The position numbers and the translations under genes were made by a program. From Chloroflexota bacterium (GTDB lineage Bacteria > Chloroflexota > Ktedonobacteria > Ktedonobacterales > Ktedonobacteraceae), in assembly GCA_902810755.1 (NCBI GenBank), contig CADDYT010000004.1, positions 52,211 through 116,210 of the forward strand: a stretch of DNA of 64,000 nucleotides. Direction: 5' to 3'. Numbering within the stretch: the first letter of the stretch is position 1; every line of letters starts with the position of its first letter. The notes under the pieces are model-generated. The model made no database searches, was not told the DNA's origin, and saw only the letters and a list, made by a program, of their open reading frames with translations. Positions 8,425-20,755 of this stretch are shown piece after piece.

Positions 8425-9612
8425 TTACACGGAACCGGGCGTTACGGGAGTCGCGTTCAGCGCCGCCTCGGCGATGTAACGCAGGTCCATCTCCTCCAGT
8501 TCTTTCTTTTTACCGAGCAGGAGTTTGGCCATGTCGAAGGCGCGGTTGAGCTGTTCCTTCTCCAGATCGTAGCCGAGGTCGCGTAGCTGAGCGTTGAGGG
8601 CGGCGCGACCGGAGAGCTTGCCCATGTGCATGCGGCGGTCAGCAGCAGTCAGGCCGATGGATTCGGGCGTCATGATCTCGTAGGTGCTGGCGTCTTTGAG
8701 GACGCCATCCTGGTGGATGCCGCCGCCGTGCGCGAAGGCGTTGGCGCCGACAACGGCTTTAGTCCACTGCGGCTGCATGCCGGAGAGCTTTGCGACCAGA
8801 CGGCTGGTGGGAATGATCTTCGTAGTGTCAATGCGGACATCCATGCCCAGGTTGGCGGAACGGGTCTTGATGGCCATGACGACCTCTTCGGTGGCCGCGT
8901 TCCCTGCCCGCTCGCCGAGGCCGTTGATGCAGGTATCCACACGCTCTGCTCCGTTGCGCAGGCCCTCAAGGGCGTTGGCGACGGCCAGACCGAGGTCGTC
9001 GTGGCAGTGGGCGGAGATGCGGATACCGGGGAACTCGCGCTTCACGTCGGCCACCAGTTGCCCGAATTCCCAGGGCAGGGCGAAGCCGACGGTATCGCAG
9101 AGGGTGACGAAGCGCACGCCCTCTTTGAGGATGGCCTCGCAGACTTCCAGAATGAAATCGTGTTCGGTGCGCGTCGTGTCTTCCAGGGCGAAATCGACGT
9201 TCTCGGTGTAGGAACGGCCCTGCGCCACCGCGCGCCGCGCCAGTTCCAGCACCTCCTCGCGCGTCTTGCCCAGTTTCACTTTGCGGTGCAGGGGCGAGAC
9301 GCTGATGAATGGCTGGATGGCCGGGTGCGCCGCGATCTTCACCGCCTCCCAGGCGCGCTCGATGTCGGCGGGGTTGGCGCGGGCAATGGCGCAAATTTCA
9401 GCGTTGTCGACTTTTGAGGCAATCAGGCGCACGGCCTCGAACTCGCCGGGTGAGGAGATGGGGAAGCCGCAGTCGAGGGTGTCGAAGCCCATGTCGGCCA
9501 GCGCCTGGGCAATTGCCAGCTTCTCCTCTGGAAAGTAGTTCACGCCGGGCGTCTGCTCGCCGTCGCGCAGCGTGGTTTCATAAAACTTGATGATTCGCGG
9601 TTCCGTCGTCAT
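8425..9612 (-). CDS. leuA: 2-isopropylmalate synthase, short form without regulatory domain
   Basis: The enzyme condenses acetyl-CoA with 2-oxoisovalerate at the start of leucine synthesis. The TIM-barrel domain is complete: FYETTLRDGEQTPGV at residues 10-24 with the metal-binding Asp, ISAHCHDDLGLAVAN with the metal-binding HxH, and INGLGERAGNAATEEV and AHGGGIHQDGVLK further on. At 395 residues it stops soon after the linker subdomains and lacks the roughly 120-residue C-terminal leucine-binding domain of typical 500-residue LeuA. It should therefore not show normal leucine feedback through that domain. A homocitrate synthase of this length is the main alternative; leuCD nearby favours LeuA. 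The ATG has GAAGGAG upstream. Confidence 0.82.
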   Translation of the reverse strand: MTTEPRIIKFYETTLRDGEQTPGVNYFPEEKLAIAQALADMGFDTLDCGFPISSPGEFEAVRLIASKVDNAEICAIARANPADIERAWEAVKIAAHPAIQPFISVSPLHRKVKLGKTREEVLELARRAVAQGRSYTENVDFALEDTTRTEHDFILEVCEAILKEGVRFVTLCDTVGFALPWEFGQLVADVKREFPGIRISAHCHDDLGLAVANALEGLRNGAERVDTCINGLGERAGNAATEEVVMAIKTRSANLGMDVRIDTTKIIPTSRLVAKLSGMQPQWTKAVVGANAFAHGGGIHQDGVLKDASTYEIMTPESIGLTAADRRMHMGKLSGRAALNAQLRDLGYDLEKEQLNRAFDMAKLLLGKKKELEEMDLRYIAEAALNATPVTPGSV

Positions 9613-9658
9613 TGCTCATTTCTCCTTCAGAAACTCCCTTGTTTCAACTTGCCTGGAC

Positions 9659-9700
9659 GTTCGGTTTGATTCGATTCAATTCAATTCGGTCTGATCTGAT
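9659..9700. repeat. Short GATTC/AATTC repeats in the leuA leader
   Basis: The sequence between the leuA promoter and its ribosome site contains a run of five-base near-repeats (GATTC, GATTC, AATTC, AATTC) followed by CTGATCTGATC. On the transcript this gives repeated GAAUY units about 50-90 bases before the start codon. The role is unknown; it could be a binding site for an RNA or DNA regulator. Confidence 0.4.
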
Positions 9701-9716
9701 CGCTTCATCAAAGAAA

Positions 9717-9746
9717 ATTATACTCACTCGACAGAATGATGTGCAA
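9717..9746 (-). promoter_or_regulatory. Promoter of leuA
   Basis: On the minus strand TTGCAC and an exact TATAAT are separated by 18 bases. The predicted start leaves a leader of about 100 bases before leuA containing the GAATY repeats. The upstream flank has a direct repeat AGCATGCG-CT-AGCATGCG. Confidence 0.6.
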
Positions 9747-9813
9747 GCATGCGCTAGCATGCGGGAGGCAGGTAAATACATGAGCGGCGCCAGCAGATGG
9801 GAAGTATGCATAT

Positions 9814-9878
9814 CGTGATGCAATTGTGAGATGGTCTCCCTTGCATGTGATGTCATTGTGAGCAGGAGAACATAAGCT
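9814..9878 (+). promoter_or_regulatory. P1: TGTGA four-box promoter of the first usp gene
   Basis: Half-sites CGTGA 9814, TGTGA 9825, TGTGA 9846 and TGTGA 9857 lie at offsets 0, 11, 32 and 43, all in the direction of transcription. The -10 TAAGCT (9873-9878) begins 12 bases after the end of the last core. No standard -35 is needed in this layout. It precedes the Usp gene starting at 9983. Confidence 0.75.
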
Positions 9879-9982
9879 GTTTCTAGCCTTCCCGGTATGG
9901 AGGACTGGCAACAGTGTTCAAAGATGGCTGTACCGGTTCGCGAGATCAACGAACTGGCGGTGATTGTGAAAGGAGTCATACG

Positions 9983-10999
9983 GTGTTTCAACGTATTCTG
10001 GTTCCTCTCGATGGATCGGCACGGGCGGAGCGGGTGCTTCCTCTCGCGACGCGGCTGGCCCAGGCTTCCGGTGGAAGCATTCTGCTGTTTCGCGCTCTGA
10101 GCTTCCCGCCTGAGCTGATCTCCTACGTGTCCTTTGAGCCGATAGCGACGGCGCCGCTGGTGAAGATCGAGCGGGCGAAAGCGAAGGACTACCTGGATCA
10201 TCTTGCTCAAACGAGCCTGCCCGGCGGCATTTCTGTAGAGACAGAGGTGGTGGTGGGGGATGTAGCTCCGGCTATTCTCACGGCGATAGACGAGCATCAC
10301 AGCGACCTGGTGGTGATGTCCAGTCATGGCTACACAGGCATGAAGCGATGGGTTATGGGCAGTATCGCGGAAAAAATTGCACGGCTCTCTCCTGTTCCTG
10401 TCCTGATGCAGCGAGACGAGGGGCCTGATCTCGCCCGTGATCTTACGCCGGAAGGTATACTGCAGGCGCTGATCCCGCTGGATGGTTCCCTGCGAGCCGA
10501 GGAGGCTATTGTGCCTGCCGGACAGCTTGTCGCGGCGCTGGCAGCTCCCGGACGTGGGCAGCTTCACTTTCTGCGCATCGTGGTGATGCCGACCAATGAT
10601 TTGAGCGGCTATAGCGCCAGAGAAGCCATTTTACAGGCGGCAAAGGAGTATATTCATGTCACCCTGAAGCGCATTCATTCGGGCCAGCTTGCCAGCAGTC
10701 TCGCCGGTCTGGGCCTCTCCTTCACCGGCTCGGTCACCATCGATACTGATATTGCGGCAGCGATTGCGAGAGTGGCAGAGAGTGGGGAGAGCGCGAGCAA
10801 CGGGGACATTATGGAGGGGACAGATACAGTACGCCCTTCCCGGCTGATTGCGATGGCAACTCATGGCTACGGCGGCTTGCAACTTTTGACGATGGGCAGC
10901 GTTACCGGTCGCACGCTGCTTGCCACACAACTCCCGCTGCTGATCGTGCGGCCCCTGGATATGAAGGGAAAGACGACGGCGCCCCGGAAACAACTTTGA
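9983..10999 (+). CDS. Tandem-domain universal stress protein (UspA family)
   Basis: The 338-residue protein holds two UspA domains. The first begins FQRILVPLDGS and contains the ATP-loop pattern SSHGYTGMKRWVMGS; the second begins near residue 155 (LIPLDGSLRAEEAIVPA) and ends with ATHGYGGLQLLTMGSVTGR. Both keep the G-x2-G-x9-G-S/T signature of ATP-binding Usp proteins. The frame opens earlier, but the GTG at 9983 has AAAGGAG eight bases upstream and begins the Usp fold directly, so it is chosen. P1 drives it. Two other tandem Usp genes of the same design lie in the window (19589-20626, 31253-32302), each behind the same kind of promoter. A stress or dormancy role is inferred. Confidence 0.9.
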   Translation: MFQRILVPLDGSARAERVLPLATRLAQASGGSILLFRALSFPPELISYVSFEPIATAPLVKIERAKAKDYLDHLAQTSLPGGISVETEVVVGDVAPAILTAIDEHHSDLVVMSSHGYTGMKRWVMGSIAEKIARLSPVPVLMQRDEGPDLARDLTPEGILQALIPLDGSLRAEEAIVPAGQLVAALAAPGRGQLHFLRIVVMPTNDLSGYSAREAILQAAKEYIHVTLKRIHSGQLASSLAGLGLSFTGSVTIDTDIAAAIARVAESGESASNGDIMEGTDTVRPSRLIAMATHGYGGLQLLTMGSVTGRTLLATQLPLLIVRPLDMKGKTTAPRKQL

Positions 11000-11061
11000 G
11001 TGCCTCCTGTGATTTTTTACCTCTTCTTCGTGATGGGTCTGTGATGTGTGAGCCTTATGCT
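10997..11061 (+). promoter_or_regulatory. P2: TGTGA four-box promoter of the ferredoxin-GltD gene
   Basis: Cores TGTGA 11008, CGTGA 11029 and TGTGA 11040 fit offsets 11, 32 and 43; the first position (10997) is degenerate. The -10 TATGCT at 11056-11061 starts 12 bases after the last core. The gene begins at 11180. Confidence 0.7.
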
Positions 11062-11179
11062 TTATGCAATAAGCATTTGTATGTAGGCTGGATACCGCAA
11101 GCGTTCTTTCTCGCCAGTACAGGTGAAGAGACGGCGAGCCGGAGGGCGCGGAACGGCGTTCTGCCTGAAAGGAGGCAAC

Positions 11180-13150
11180 ATGGCCTATCGTTTTCAGGTT
11201 AATCAACAAACCTGTATTAACTGCGGAATCTGTATGGATCTTTGCCCGGTGCGCTGCCTGGATATGAGCCGCCCGGCGGGCAATGGCACGGTGGGTAGCG
11301 CCGAAGAACGGCTCAGCCCTATCCCCGGTGAGAACGCGGAGCGTTCCTGGATGATGCTGGCCCCGATTCAGGTCGCCACGTGCATTGGCTGCCAGGTTTG
11401 CGCGCAAGAATGCCCGACCAATGCCATTACTATTGAGGGCGGCGTCAGAGAGGTACAGTATGCGCGGCGTGGAGATGTCTCGCATCTGCCGCCAGAAGGG
11501 GGCTGGTTGCCGCTGAACGCCTACACGCGCGCGATTCCTGAGGAGCCGGGAGAAACGCCGTGGGGGGCCGATCATGCCTGGCATGTTGCCGAACGGCAGG
11601 CCACGTGGCAGAGCTGGCGTAGCTGGCTGGGCGAGCGCAAAGAGGATTTACGCGCCCCCTGCCAGGCCGCCTGTCCGGTTGGCACCAACGCGGGCCTCTA
11701 TGTCAGCCTGATCGCCCAGGGGCGCTACGACGAGGCGTTGCAGGTGGCAGCAGAACCTAACCCGTTCCCCTCCATCTGCGGGCGCGTTTGCACTGCTCCC
11801 TGTGAGGATGTATGTCGGCGCGGCGAGTTCGATGCCCCCATCGCCATTCGCGATTTGAAACGCTTTGCCACCGATCATGGCTCGCCCACAGCACGGCGTA
11901 TCCGCCCGCCGAAGGAGCAGCGAGCGGAAGTGGTCGCCATTGTGGGCGCGGGTCCCACCGGCCTGAGCGCCGCCTACTATCTGGCGCGCCGGGGCTACGG
12001 GGTGACCGTCTTCGACGCCATGCCCGTTGCCGGTGGCATGATGGCAATTGGCATTCCAGAATATCGCCTGCCGCGCGCGGAGTTGAATCGCGACATCGAT
12101 GCCATACGCGAACTGGGAGTCGAGATCCGACTCAACACGGCAATTGGCCGCGACGTGAGCCTCGATGAGTTGCAGCGTGACTACGATGCCGTGTTGCTGG
12201 CCGTCGGCGCGCAATTGAGCCAGCGCATGGGCGTTCCCGGCGAAGATTTGCAGGGCGTGATTCCGGCAACCACTTTCCTCAAGGAGTTCAACCTGAATCC
12301 CGATGCACATATTGAGGGGACGGTGGCTGTGGTTGGCGGCGGCAGCACGGCGATGGACGCGGCCCGTTCTGCGCTGCGGGCTGGCGCGCAGGAGGTACAT
12401 ATTCTCTATCGCCGCACCCGGCAAGAGATGCCTGCGCAGGTCGAAGAAGTGCGCGCCGCCATTGAGGAAGGCATTCAACTGCACGAACTGGCCGCTCCCA
12501 TAGAAATTCTGGGAACCGAGCAGAGACAGGTGCGGGCGATCCGTTGCCAGCGCATGAAGCTCGGTGAGCCGGATGAAAAGGGACGCCGCAAGCCGGTACC
12601 CGTCCCCGGTGAGACCTTTGACCTCGCCGTTGATAAGATTCTGGTGGCCATTGGCGAGGCCCCCGATCCTTCATTCCTGCCGGAAGGAACCAGCGTGATG
12701 GTGGCTCCCTGGGGTGGCCTGCTCATCAACCCGGAAACCCTGGCAACCGGCGCGCCGGGTGTCTTCGCCGCCGGTGATGTCACCTATGGCCCGAAGTCGA
12801 TCATTCACGCGGCTGCGCATGGCCGCAAGGCCGCGCGTTCTATCCATGCGTATCTCTCCTTCCTGCCGCCCGGCGAGGTGCTGGAGATGCCGGAAGATGA
12901 GTTCGAGACAGCGTCGACGCTGCCGGAGGGTGGAATCATCTCCCTGGATTTGCGTCCGACCCCGCGTGAGGAGATGCCACTGCGCAGCGCGGAGGCGGCA
13001 CGCGACCGCTCCATCGAATTTGCCCTCGGCTTCACCGAGGAGCAGGCGCGCCGCGAAGCGAGTCGCTGCCTGCGCTGTGACCTGGCCTATCTTTGCCCGT
13101 CCGTCAGGGTCATTGCTCCCGAAACGGTGGCGGCAAAGCGTACTGTCTGA
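11180..13150 (+). CDS. Ferredoxin-fused GltD-type FAD/NAD(P) oxidoreductase
   Basis: The 656-residue protein combines an N-terminal two-cluster ferredoxin (Cys12, 15, 18, 22 and Cys68, 71, 74, 78) with a glutamate-synthase-small-subunit-like module. That module has its own Fe-S domain (CQAACPVGTNAG, CGRVCTAPCEDVC) and two Rossmann sites (GAGPTGLSAAYYLARRG for FAD, GGGSTAMDAARSALRAG for NAD(P)), plus the terminal AAGDVTYGP flavin loop. Such proteins move electrons between NAD(P)H and ferredoxin or a partner enzyme. No glutamate synthase large subunit is nearby; instead two membrane proteins follow. The ATG at 11180 has AAAGGAGG upstream. It is driven by P2. The electron partner is unknown. Confidence 0.88.
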   Translation: MAYRFQVNQQTCINCGICMDLCPVRCLDMSRPAGNGTVGSAEERLSPIPGENAERSWMMLAPIQVATCIGCQVCAQECPTNAITIEGGVREVQYARRGDVSHLPPEGGWLPLNAYTRAIPEEPGETPWGADHAWHVAERQATWQSWRSWLGERKEDLRAPCQAACPVGTNAGLYVSLIAQGRYDEALQVAAEPNPFPSICGRVCTAPCEDVCRRGEFDAPIAIRDLKRFATDHGSPTARRIRPPKEQRAEVVAIVGAGPTGLSAAYYLARRGYGVTVFDAMPVAGGMMAIGIPEYRLPRAELNRDIDAIRELGVEIRLNTAIGRDVSLDELQRDYDAVLLAVGAQLSQRMGVPGEDLQGVIPATTFLKEFNLNPDAHIEGTVAVVGGGSTAMDAARSALRAGAQEVHILYRRTRQEMPAQVEEVRAAIEEGIQLHELAAPIEILGTEQRQVRAIRCQRMKLGEPDEKGRRKPVPVPGETFDLAVDKILVAIGEAPDPSFLPEGTSVMVAPWGGLLINPETLATGAPGVFAAGDVTYGPKSIIHAAAHGRKAARSIHAYLSFLPPGEVLEMPEDEFETASTLPEGGIISLDLRPTPREEMPLRSAEAARDRSIEFALGFTEEQARREASRCLRCDLAYLCPSVRVIAPETVAAKRTV

Positions 13151-13189
13151 AATTGTTGTTGTTTTCTCACTCCTGAAAGGAGCAATGGA

Positions 13190-13837
13190 ATGTCAGTTCA
13201 AGACCTGACCAATGCCATCATTTCGGGTCTCAATGCAGGCGGCGAACAATTCCTGGAAGGGACGCTGGCCGCTGCCTTGCCCGTCATCTGGCTGGTGATT
13301 CTGGGGCTGCACCTGGGCCGTCCCTACATTCTGGATATGATCGACCGCTTCACCCTGCGGCTGGGCGCTGACCTGCTCTGGCTGGTCTACATCGCTCTGC
13401 GCGACCTGCTGATCGTCTCCGGGGTGGTGATGAGCTTCATGTTCTTTTTCCCGGACGTGGTCACGACCGATCAATTGCCGCTGACCGGCGCGCTGGCGGC
13501 TGCCGCGCTCTTCGGCGTCCTGCTGGTAAAACTGATGGGCGATCCCGATCACGATCTGAACGATTTCCGGCTGGTGACTGTCCTGCTCGCGGTGGGTGCA
13601 GCTCTCTACTTCATCCCCTATGTGGTCGGGGTGCAGGGCAACGCCATCGCTGCCGGAGCTATGGCAAACATCAGTAACTTCCTGGTCACGAGCAGCAACC
13701 CCAACTGGGCCGTTGGTATCGGCTACGTGGCAACGGCGCTATTCGCCATCATGGGCGCGGTCGCCGCCGTCTATGTCGTAAGAACCGGCGGGCGTGCTGA
13801 AATACAGGAATCAGCCTCAACGAGGAAAGGAGCATAA
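13190..13837 (+). CDS. Membrane protein A of a paralogous pair, function unknown
   Basis: I do not recognise a named family. The 215-residue protein has about five hydrophobic helices: roughly residues 25-45, 60-85, 95-112, 125-148 and 175-198. It shares LHLGRPYIL and LRLGADLLW with the following gene, so the two are paralogues. The ATG at 13190 has GAAAGGAG upstream, and the gene starts 39 bases after the ferredoxin-GltD gene, so all three form one operon. A membrane anchor or transducer for the oxidoreductase is a reasonable guess from position only. Confidence 0.7.
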   Translation: MSVQDLTNAIISGLNAGGEQFLEGTLAAALPVIWLVILGLHLGRPYILDMIDRFTLRLGADLLWLVYIALRDLLIVSGVVMSFMFFFPDVVTTDQLPLTGALAAAALFGVLLVKLMGDPDHDLNDFRLVTVLLAVGAALYFIPYVVGVQGNAIAAGAMANISNFLVTSSNPNWAVGIGYVATALFAIMGAVAAVYVVRTGGRAEIQESASTRKGA

Positions 13838-13839
13838 CC

Positions 13840-14508
13840 ATGAAACCCGATGATATCGCCAATGCTATCACACAGGCGTTGATTCAGGGCGGCTCGCAGT
13901 GGATGATCAGCACGATTGTGGCTTTTCTCCCGGCCCTGTGGACGATGACGCTGATGTTGCATCTGGGGCGTCCCTATGTTCTGCGCACGCTGCGTCGCTG
14001 CGGCCTGCGCCTGGGGGCCGATGTGTGGTGGATGTCCTACCTGTTGATGCGCGACGCCGTACTGCTCATCACCTTTGCTCTGAGCTGGATCTTCTTCTCG
14101 CCCAATATCGTGGCCAACGCGCCCTTGCCAATCACGGGGCCGCTGGCAGCCCTCTGCCTGCTGATTGCCCTGGCAGTCAAACTCTCGCGCCGCGTGGACG
14201 ATGACGTGACCGCGTACCGCATCGCCACCGTTTTCCTGGTGCTGGGCGCAACGCTCTATTACGGCCCGCAGGTCTTCGCCGTTGAGGCCACAAGCCAGAC
14301 GTACCTGTCCGGCTTCGGGCAATTCTTCACCAGCAACAGCAACGTGGGTGTGGCGCTTGCCATCATGTGGATCTCGCTGGTGGGGGTCGCCATCATCGCA
14401 GGCTGGCTCTTCGTGCGCGTTTCGATCAATGCCAACCGCACCATGCAGCGCCGCATGGCAGCTCGCCAGGCCCGGCGTACTCCCCCGGAAGCGGTTCCTG
14501 TTCCCTAG
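13840..14508 (+). CDS. Membrane protein B of a paralogous pair, function unknown
   Basis: The 222-residue product is a paralogue of the preceding protein: LMLHLGRPYVL, LRLGADVWWMSYLLMRD and a similar run of about five hydrophobic helices, ending in a basic tail rich in Arg. It starts three bases after the previous stop with GGAAAGGAG before the ATG. Two hairpins follow the stop and end the operon. No catalytic or metal-binding motif is obvious. The tandem duplication suggests a heterodimeric membrane unit. Confidence 0.7.
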   Translation: MKPDDIANAITQALIQGGSQWMISTIVAFLPALWTMTLMLHLGRPYVLRTLRRCGLRLGADVWWMSYLLMRDAVLLITFALSWIFFSPNIVANAPLPITGPLAALCLLIALAVKLSRRVDDDVTAYRIATVFLVLGATLYYGPQVFAVEATSQTYLSGFGQFFTSNSNVGVALAIMWISLVGVAIIAGWLFVRVSINANRTMQRRMAARQARRTPPEAVPVP

Positions 14509-14528
14509 CCTTCACCGGGCTTCAGCGA

Positions 14529-14559
14529 CGGGAGGGGCGAAGTTTCGCCCCTCCCGTTT
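14529..14559 (+). terminator. Hairpin terminator after the ferredoxin-GltD operon
   Basis: A perfect 13-base stem (14529-14541 with 14544-14556) closed by a two-base loop is followed by TTT. The stem is very G+C-rich. It sits 20 bases after the stop of membrane protein B. Confidence 0.75.
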
Positions 14560-14567
14560 GTGGTTGC

Positions 14568-14627
14568 TGCCAGTCAAGCAGAGAGCCGGTTCACCACCTG
14601 GTGAACCGGCTCTCTGCTTGACTGGCA
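14568..14627. repeat. 29-base perfect inverted repeat between convergent operons
   Basis: Arms 14568-14596 and 14599-14627 are exact reverse complements with only CC between them. It lies between the ends of the plus-strand ferredoxin-GltD operon and the minus-strand Usp-PFOR operon and next to another hairpin. It could serve as a bidirectional transcription block or be a mobile palindromic element. No similar copy is seen elsewhere in the window. Confidence 0.85.
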
Positions 14628-14637
14628 GGTAGATAGA

Positions 14638-14856
14638 TCAGGCTAGCTGTTTTTCCGAAATCTCTCTACTCAGTGATTCGGCGACGGCGCGGATGAACTC
14701 ATCGCCACAGGCCTGGCAGAAAAAACCACCCTCATTGTGTGTTTTACCGCCGATGGCGGTGAGCTGCACTACCGCAGGCTGACCGCACCACTCGCAGACG
14801 CTGCCAGCAGGAGCAAAGTCAACGGAAACGGGACGGCGAAATTCATTTTCTGACAT
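14638..14856 (-). CDS. Small zinc-ribbon protein
   Basis: The 72-residue protein has two CxxC knuckles, CEWCGQ near residue 21 and CQACGDEF near residue 47, spaced as in a zinc ribbon. No other domain is visible. AAGGAGG precedes the ATG. It is the last gene of the minus-strand operon with the dihydroorotate-dehydrogenase-like protein and the pyruvate oxidoreductase, 22 bases after the former. A protein- or nucleic-acid-binding accessory role is possible; the family is not one I can name. Confidence 0.7.
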   Translation of the reverse strand: MSENEFRRPVSVDFAPAGSVCEWCGQPAVVQLTAIGGKTHNEGGFFCQACGDEFIRAVAESLSREISEKQLA

Positions 14857-14878
14857 GATGAAACCTCCTTAGTATTGA

Positions 14879-15875
14879 CTAACGCAGGTAGCGATTGAAG
14901 GTGCTGAGAGCCTTCATGTAGTTGGCGCGCTCGAAAGCTGCCGGTTCGGCAACAGACTTCTGGCTCATACTGCCGCGCATCTGTGCAATGGACTCGTATT
15001 CATGTTCCTGCATCCACTGCTCGATATCCTTGAGGATGGCCGTCAGGCGGGGTGAGCCGTGGACGAGCAGTTCAGAAGCCAGCATGGCAACGTTCGCGCC
15101 CGCCATCATGGCCTTGAGGACATCCTGCGCGCAATGCACGCCGCCGGTCAGGGCAAAGTCTGTGGGGATATGCCCGTAGAGCAGCGCGATCCAGCGTAGG
15201 GACAGGCGCAGGTCGTGCGAGGTACTCAATTCCAGGTTGGGGACAACTTCCAGTTTTTCCAGGTCAAGGTCGGGCTGGTAGAAGCGATTGAACAGCACCA
15301 GGCCATCGGCCCCGGCCTCGACGAAGCGCAGGGCCATGTTGGGCAGCGCCGTGAAGAAGGGACTGAGTTTGAGCGCGAGCGGGATACGTACCGTGTCGCG
15401 CACGTCCGCCACCAGACTGATGTAGCTCTCTTCCAGTTCCGCGCTGCTCAAATTGGGATCGGTTGGCAGGTAGTAGATGTTGAGTTCCAGCGCGTCGGCT
15501 CCCGCCTGCTCAATTTTGTGCGCATACTCTACCCAGCCGCCGGATGAGATGCCGTTCAGACTGCCAATCACCGGGATGTTGACCGCCTGTTTGACGCGCT
15601 GCAGGTGTTCCAGGTACTGCTCCGGCCCCAGATTGTAATGGTCGAGGTCGGGGAAGTAGCTCAGCGCCTCGGCATAGGAGTGGGTGCCGCGCTCCAGGTA
15701 ATGATCCAGCTCGTGGCTTTCGTGGGTGATCTGCTCCTCGAAGAGCGAGTACATCACGATGGCCGCCGCGCCACACTCTTCCAGGAACCGCGCTGTTGCC
15801 ACCTTTTTCGAGAGGGGCGACGCAGACACGACGAGGGGGTTTTTCAAGGTGAGACCAAGATAGGTCGTGGTAAGA

Positions 15876-15883
<8 letters not shown>
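14879..15883 (-). CDS. Dihydroorotate dehydrogenase-like flavoprotein beside PFOR
   Basis: The 334-residue product has the FMN-binding TIM barrel of dihydroorotate dehydrogenase: [17 protein letters not shown] at the start, [39 protein letters not shown] and a C-terminal [20 protein letters not shown]. It lacks close identity to true PyrD active-site segments. Proteins of this subgroup are often found next to pyruvate:ferredoxin oxidoreductase, as here. The second ATG (15883) is preferred because GGGAG lies seven bases before it. It overlaps the stop of the oxidoreductase gene. Its substrate is unknown. Confidence 0.82.
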
Positions 15884-19547
<3,664 letters not shown>

Positions 19548-19588
19548 AACTCTCTCTACTCTCTCACATGCTCCTGCCAGCCGTGCAG

Positions 19589-20626
19589 TTAGCGCAGACT
19601 GGCCTGACTCTCAGTTTGCTCTGGCGCGCCTCTACTCGTTTGAATCTCAGTATCAAGGTTGGAGGCGTGAACAATGAAGAGAGGCAATCTGGTCGTCTTC
19701 AGTACCTGCTCGGTGACGCTGCCCAGCACCAGGCGGGGGAAACCGCTTCTGCCGTGAGTAGTCATCGCCAGCATGTTATAGCCACCGAAGACACGCACGC
19801 CCCTCACATCCTCGCCATGCTCGGCGACGCGGATGAGCGTTTTCGCGACGTCCTCTCCCATCGCGACCGACCAGCTCACGGTCAGGTTCAGATCTGCCAC
19901 CGGCCCTTCCAGCAGTCGGTCGGTAAGCTCGCGCAGGTAATATCTGGCTTCATAAAGTGCCATCTCTCTCAGTTCAGGCTCAAGCTCCTGCCTCTCGCCG
20001 GGCGTTGGCACTTTCACGACTCGCGTGAGATGCAGTCCCCCTCGCGCTGGCGCGGCAATAGCTGCTGTCAGGGTAGCTGCTGGAACCAGCGCCTCTTCAG
20101 CCAGGCGGGAGCCATCCAGCGCCACGACGGTGGTGAAGGAATAGAAGGGGCGAGAGACATCTGGATAGGCGCTGGTTGGTTGCTCGTAGCCCTCGCGTAA
20201 TGCCAGCACGGGAACCGGGCTATGGCGGATCACTTCCTGCGTCACGCTGCCCAGCATCCAGCGTCTGAACCCCGTCGCTCCGTGACTGCACATCACAACC
20301 AGGTCAGCCTGTAGAGTGCGTATCGCGTCAAGAATGGATGTCGCCGGTCTATTCGTCAGAATATGTCTGGTTACCTTAATGCCTTTCAGCATCGGTGTCC
20401 CGGCTACACCGTTCAGGTACGCTTCCACCTCCTTCAGTTCCGCGTCCATGGCTTCTTCCATCAACGGCGCCGATCCCATCGTATACCATGCAGCCTCTAT
20501 CGTTGAAGGGATGGCCCTTACCAGTATGAGCATGCCATGCGTCGCGCGCGCGATCTGCGCCGCGACGGGCAGTGCGCGTTCCGAGCAGGCAGAGCCATCA
20601 AGTGGCACCAGAATCTGCTGAAACAT
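19589..20626 (-). CDS. Tandem-domain universal stress protein, first gene of the PFOR operon
   Basis: The 345-residue protein has two UspA domains: MFQQILVPLDGSACSERAL with CSHGATGFRRWMLGSVTQE, then VVALDGSRLAEEALVPA with TTHGRSGFPRLVLGSVTEQ. Both keep the ATP-binding glycine pattern. The frame extends to 21031, but the ATG at 20626 has AAAGGAG upstream and starts the fold, so it is used. Placement directly ahead of pyruvate:ferredoxin oxidoreductase under P3 links stress response with anaerobic-style pyruvate oxidation. Confidence 0.9.
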   Translation of the reverse strand: MFQQILVPLDGSACSERALPVAAQIARATHGMLILVRAIPSTIEAAWYTMGSAPLMEEAMDAELKEVEAYLNGVAGTPMLKGIKVTRHILTNRPATSILDAIRTLQADLVVMCSHGATGFRRWMLGSVTQEVIRHSPVPVLALREGYEQPTSAYPDVSRPFYSFTTVVALDGSRLAEEALVPAATLTAAIAAPARGGLHLTRVVKVPTPGERQELEPELREMALYEARYYLRELTDRLLEGPVADLNLTVSWSVAMGEDVAKTLIRVAEHGEDVRGVRVFGGYNMLAMTTHGRSGFPRLVLGSVTEQVLKTTRLPLFIVHASNLDTEIQTSRGAPEQTESQASLR

Positions 20627-20690
20627 GATAGAACTCCTTTCTTTCCCGACCGGCGGTATCGACGACCGGGGATACTCCGTCTCTGTGCAG

Positions 20691-20755
20691 AGCATATGCC
20701 ACTTTTCTCTCAAGGAAATCACAGTGGAACGCCTTTTTCTCACAATCACGACACA
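20691..20755 (-). promoter_or_regulatory. P3: TGTGA four-box promoter of the Usp-PFOR operon
   Basis: On the minus strand the cores TGTGT (20755-20751), TGTGA (20744-20740), TGTGA (20723-20719) and TGAGA (20712-20708) occur at offsets 0, 11, 32 and 43. The -10 TATGCT covers 20696-20691, 12 bases after the last core. The Usp start codon is at 20626. Confidence 0.75.
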
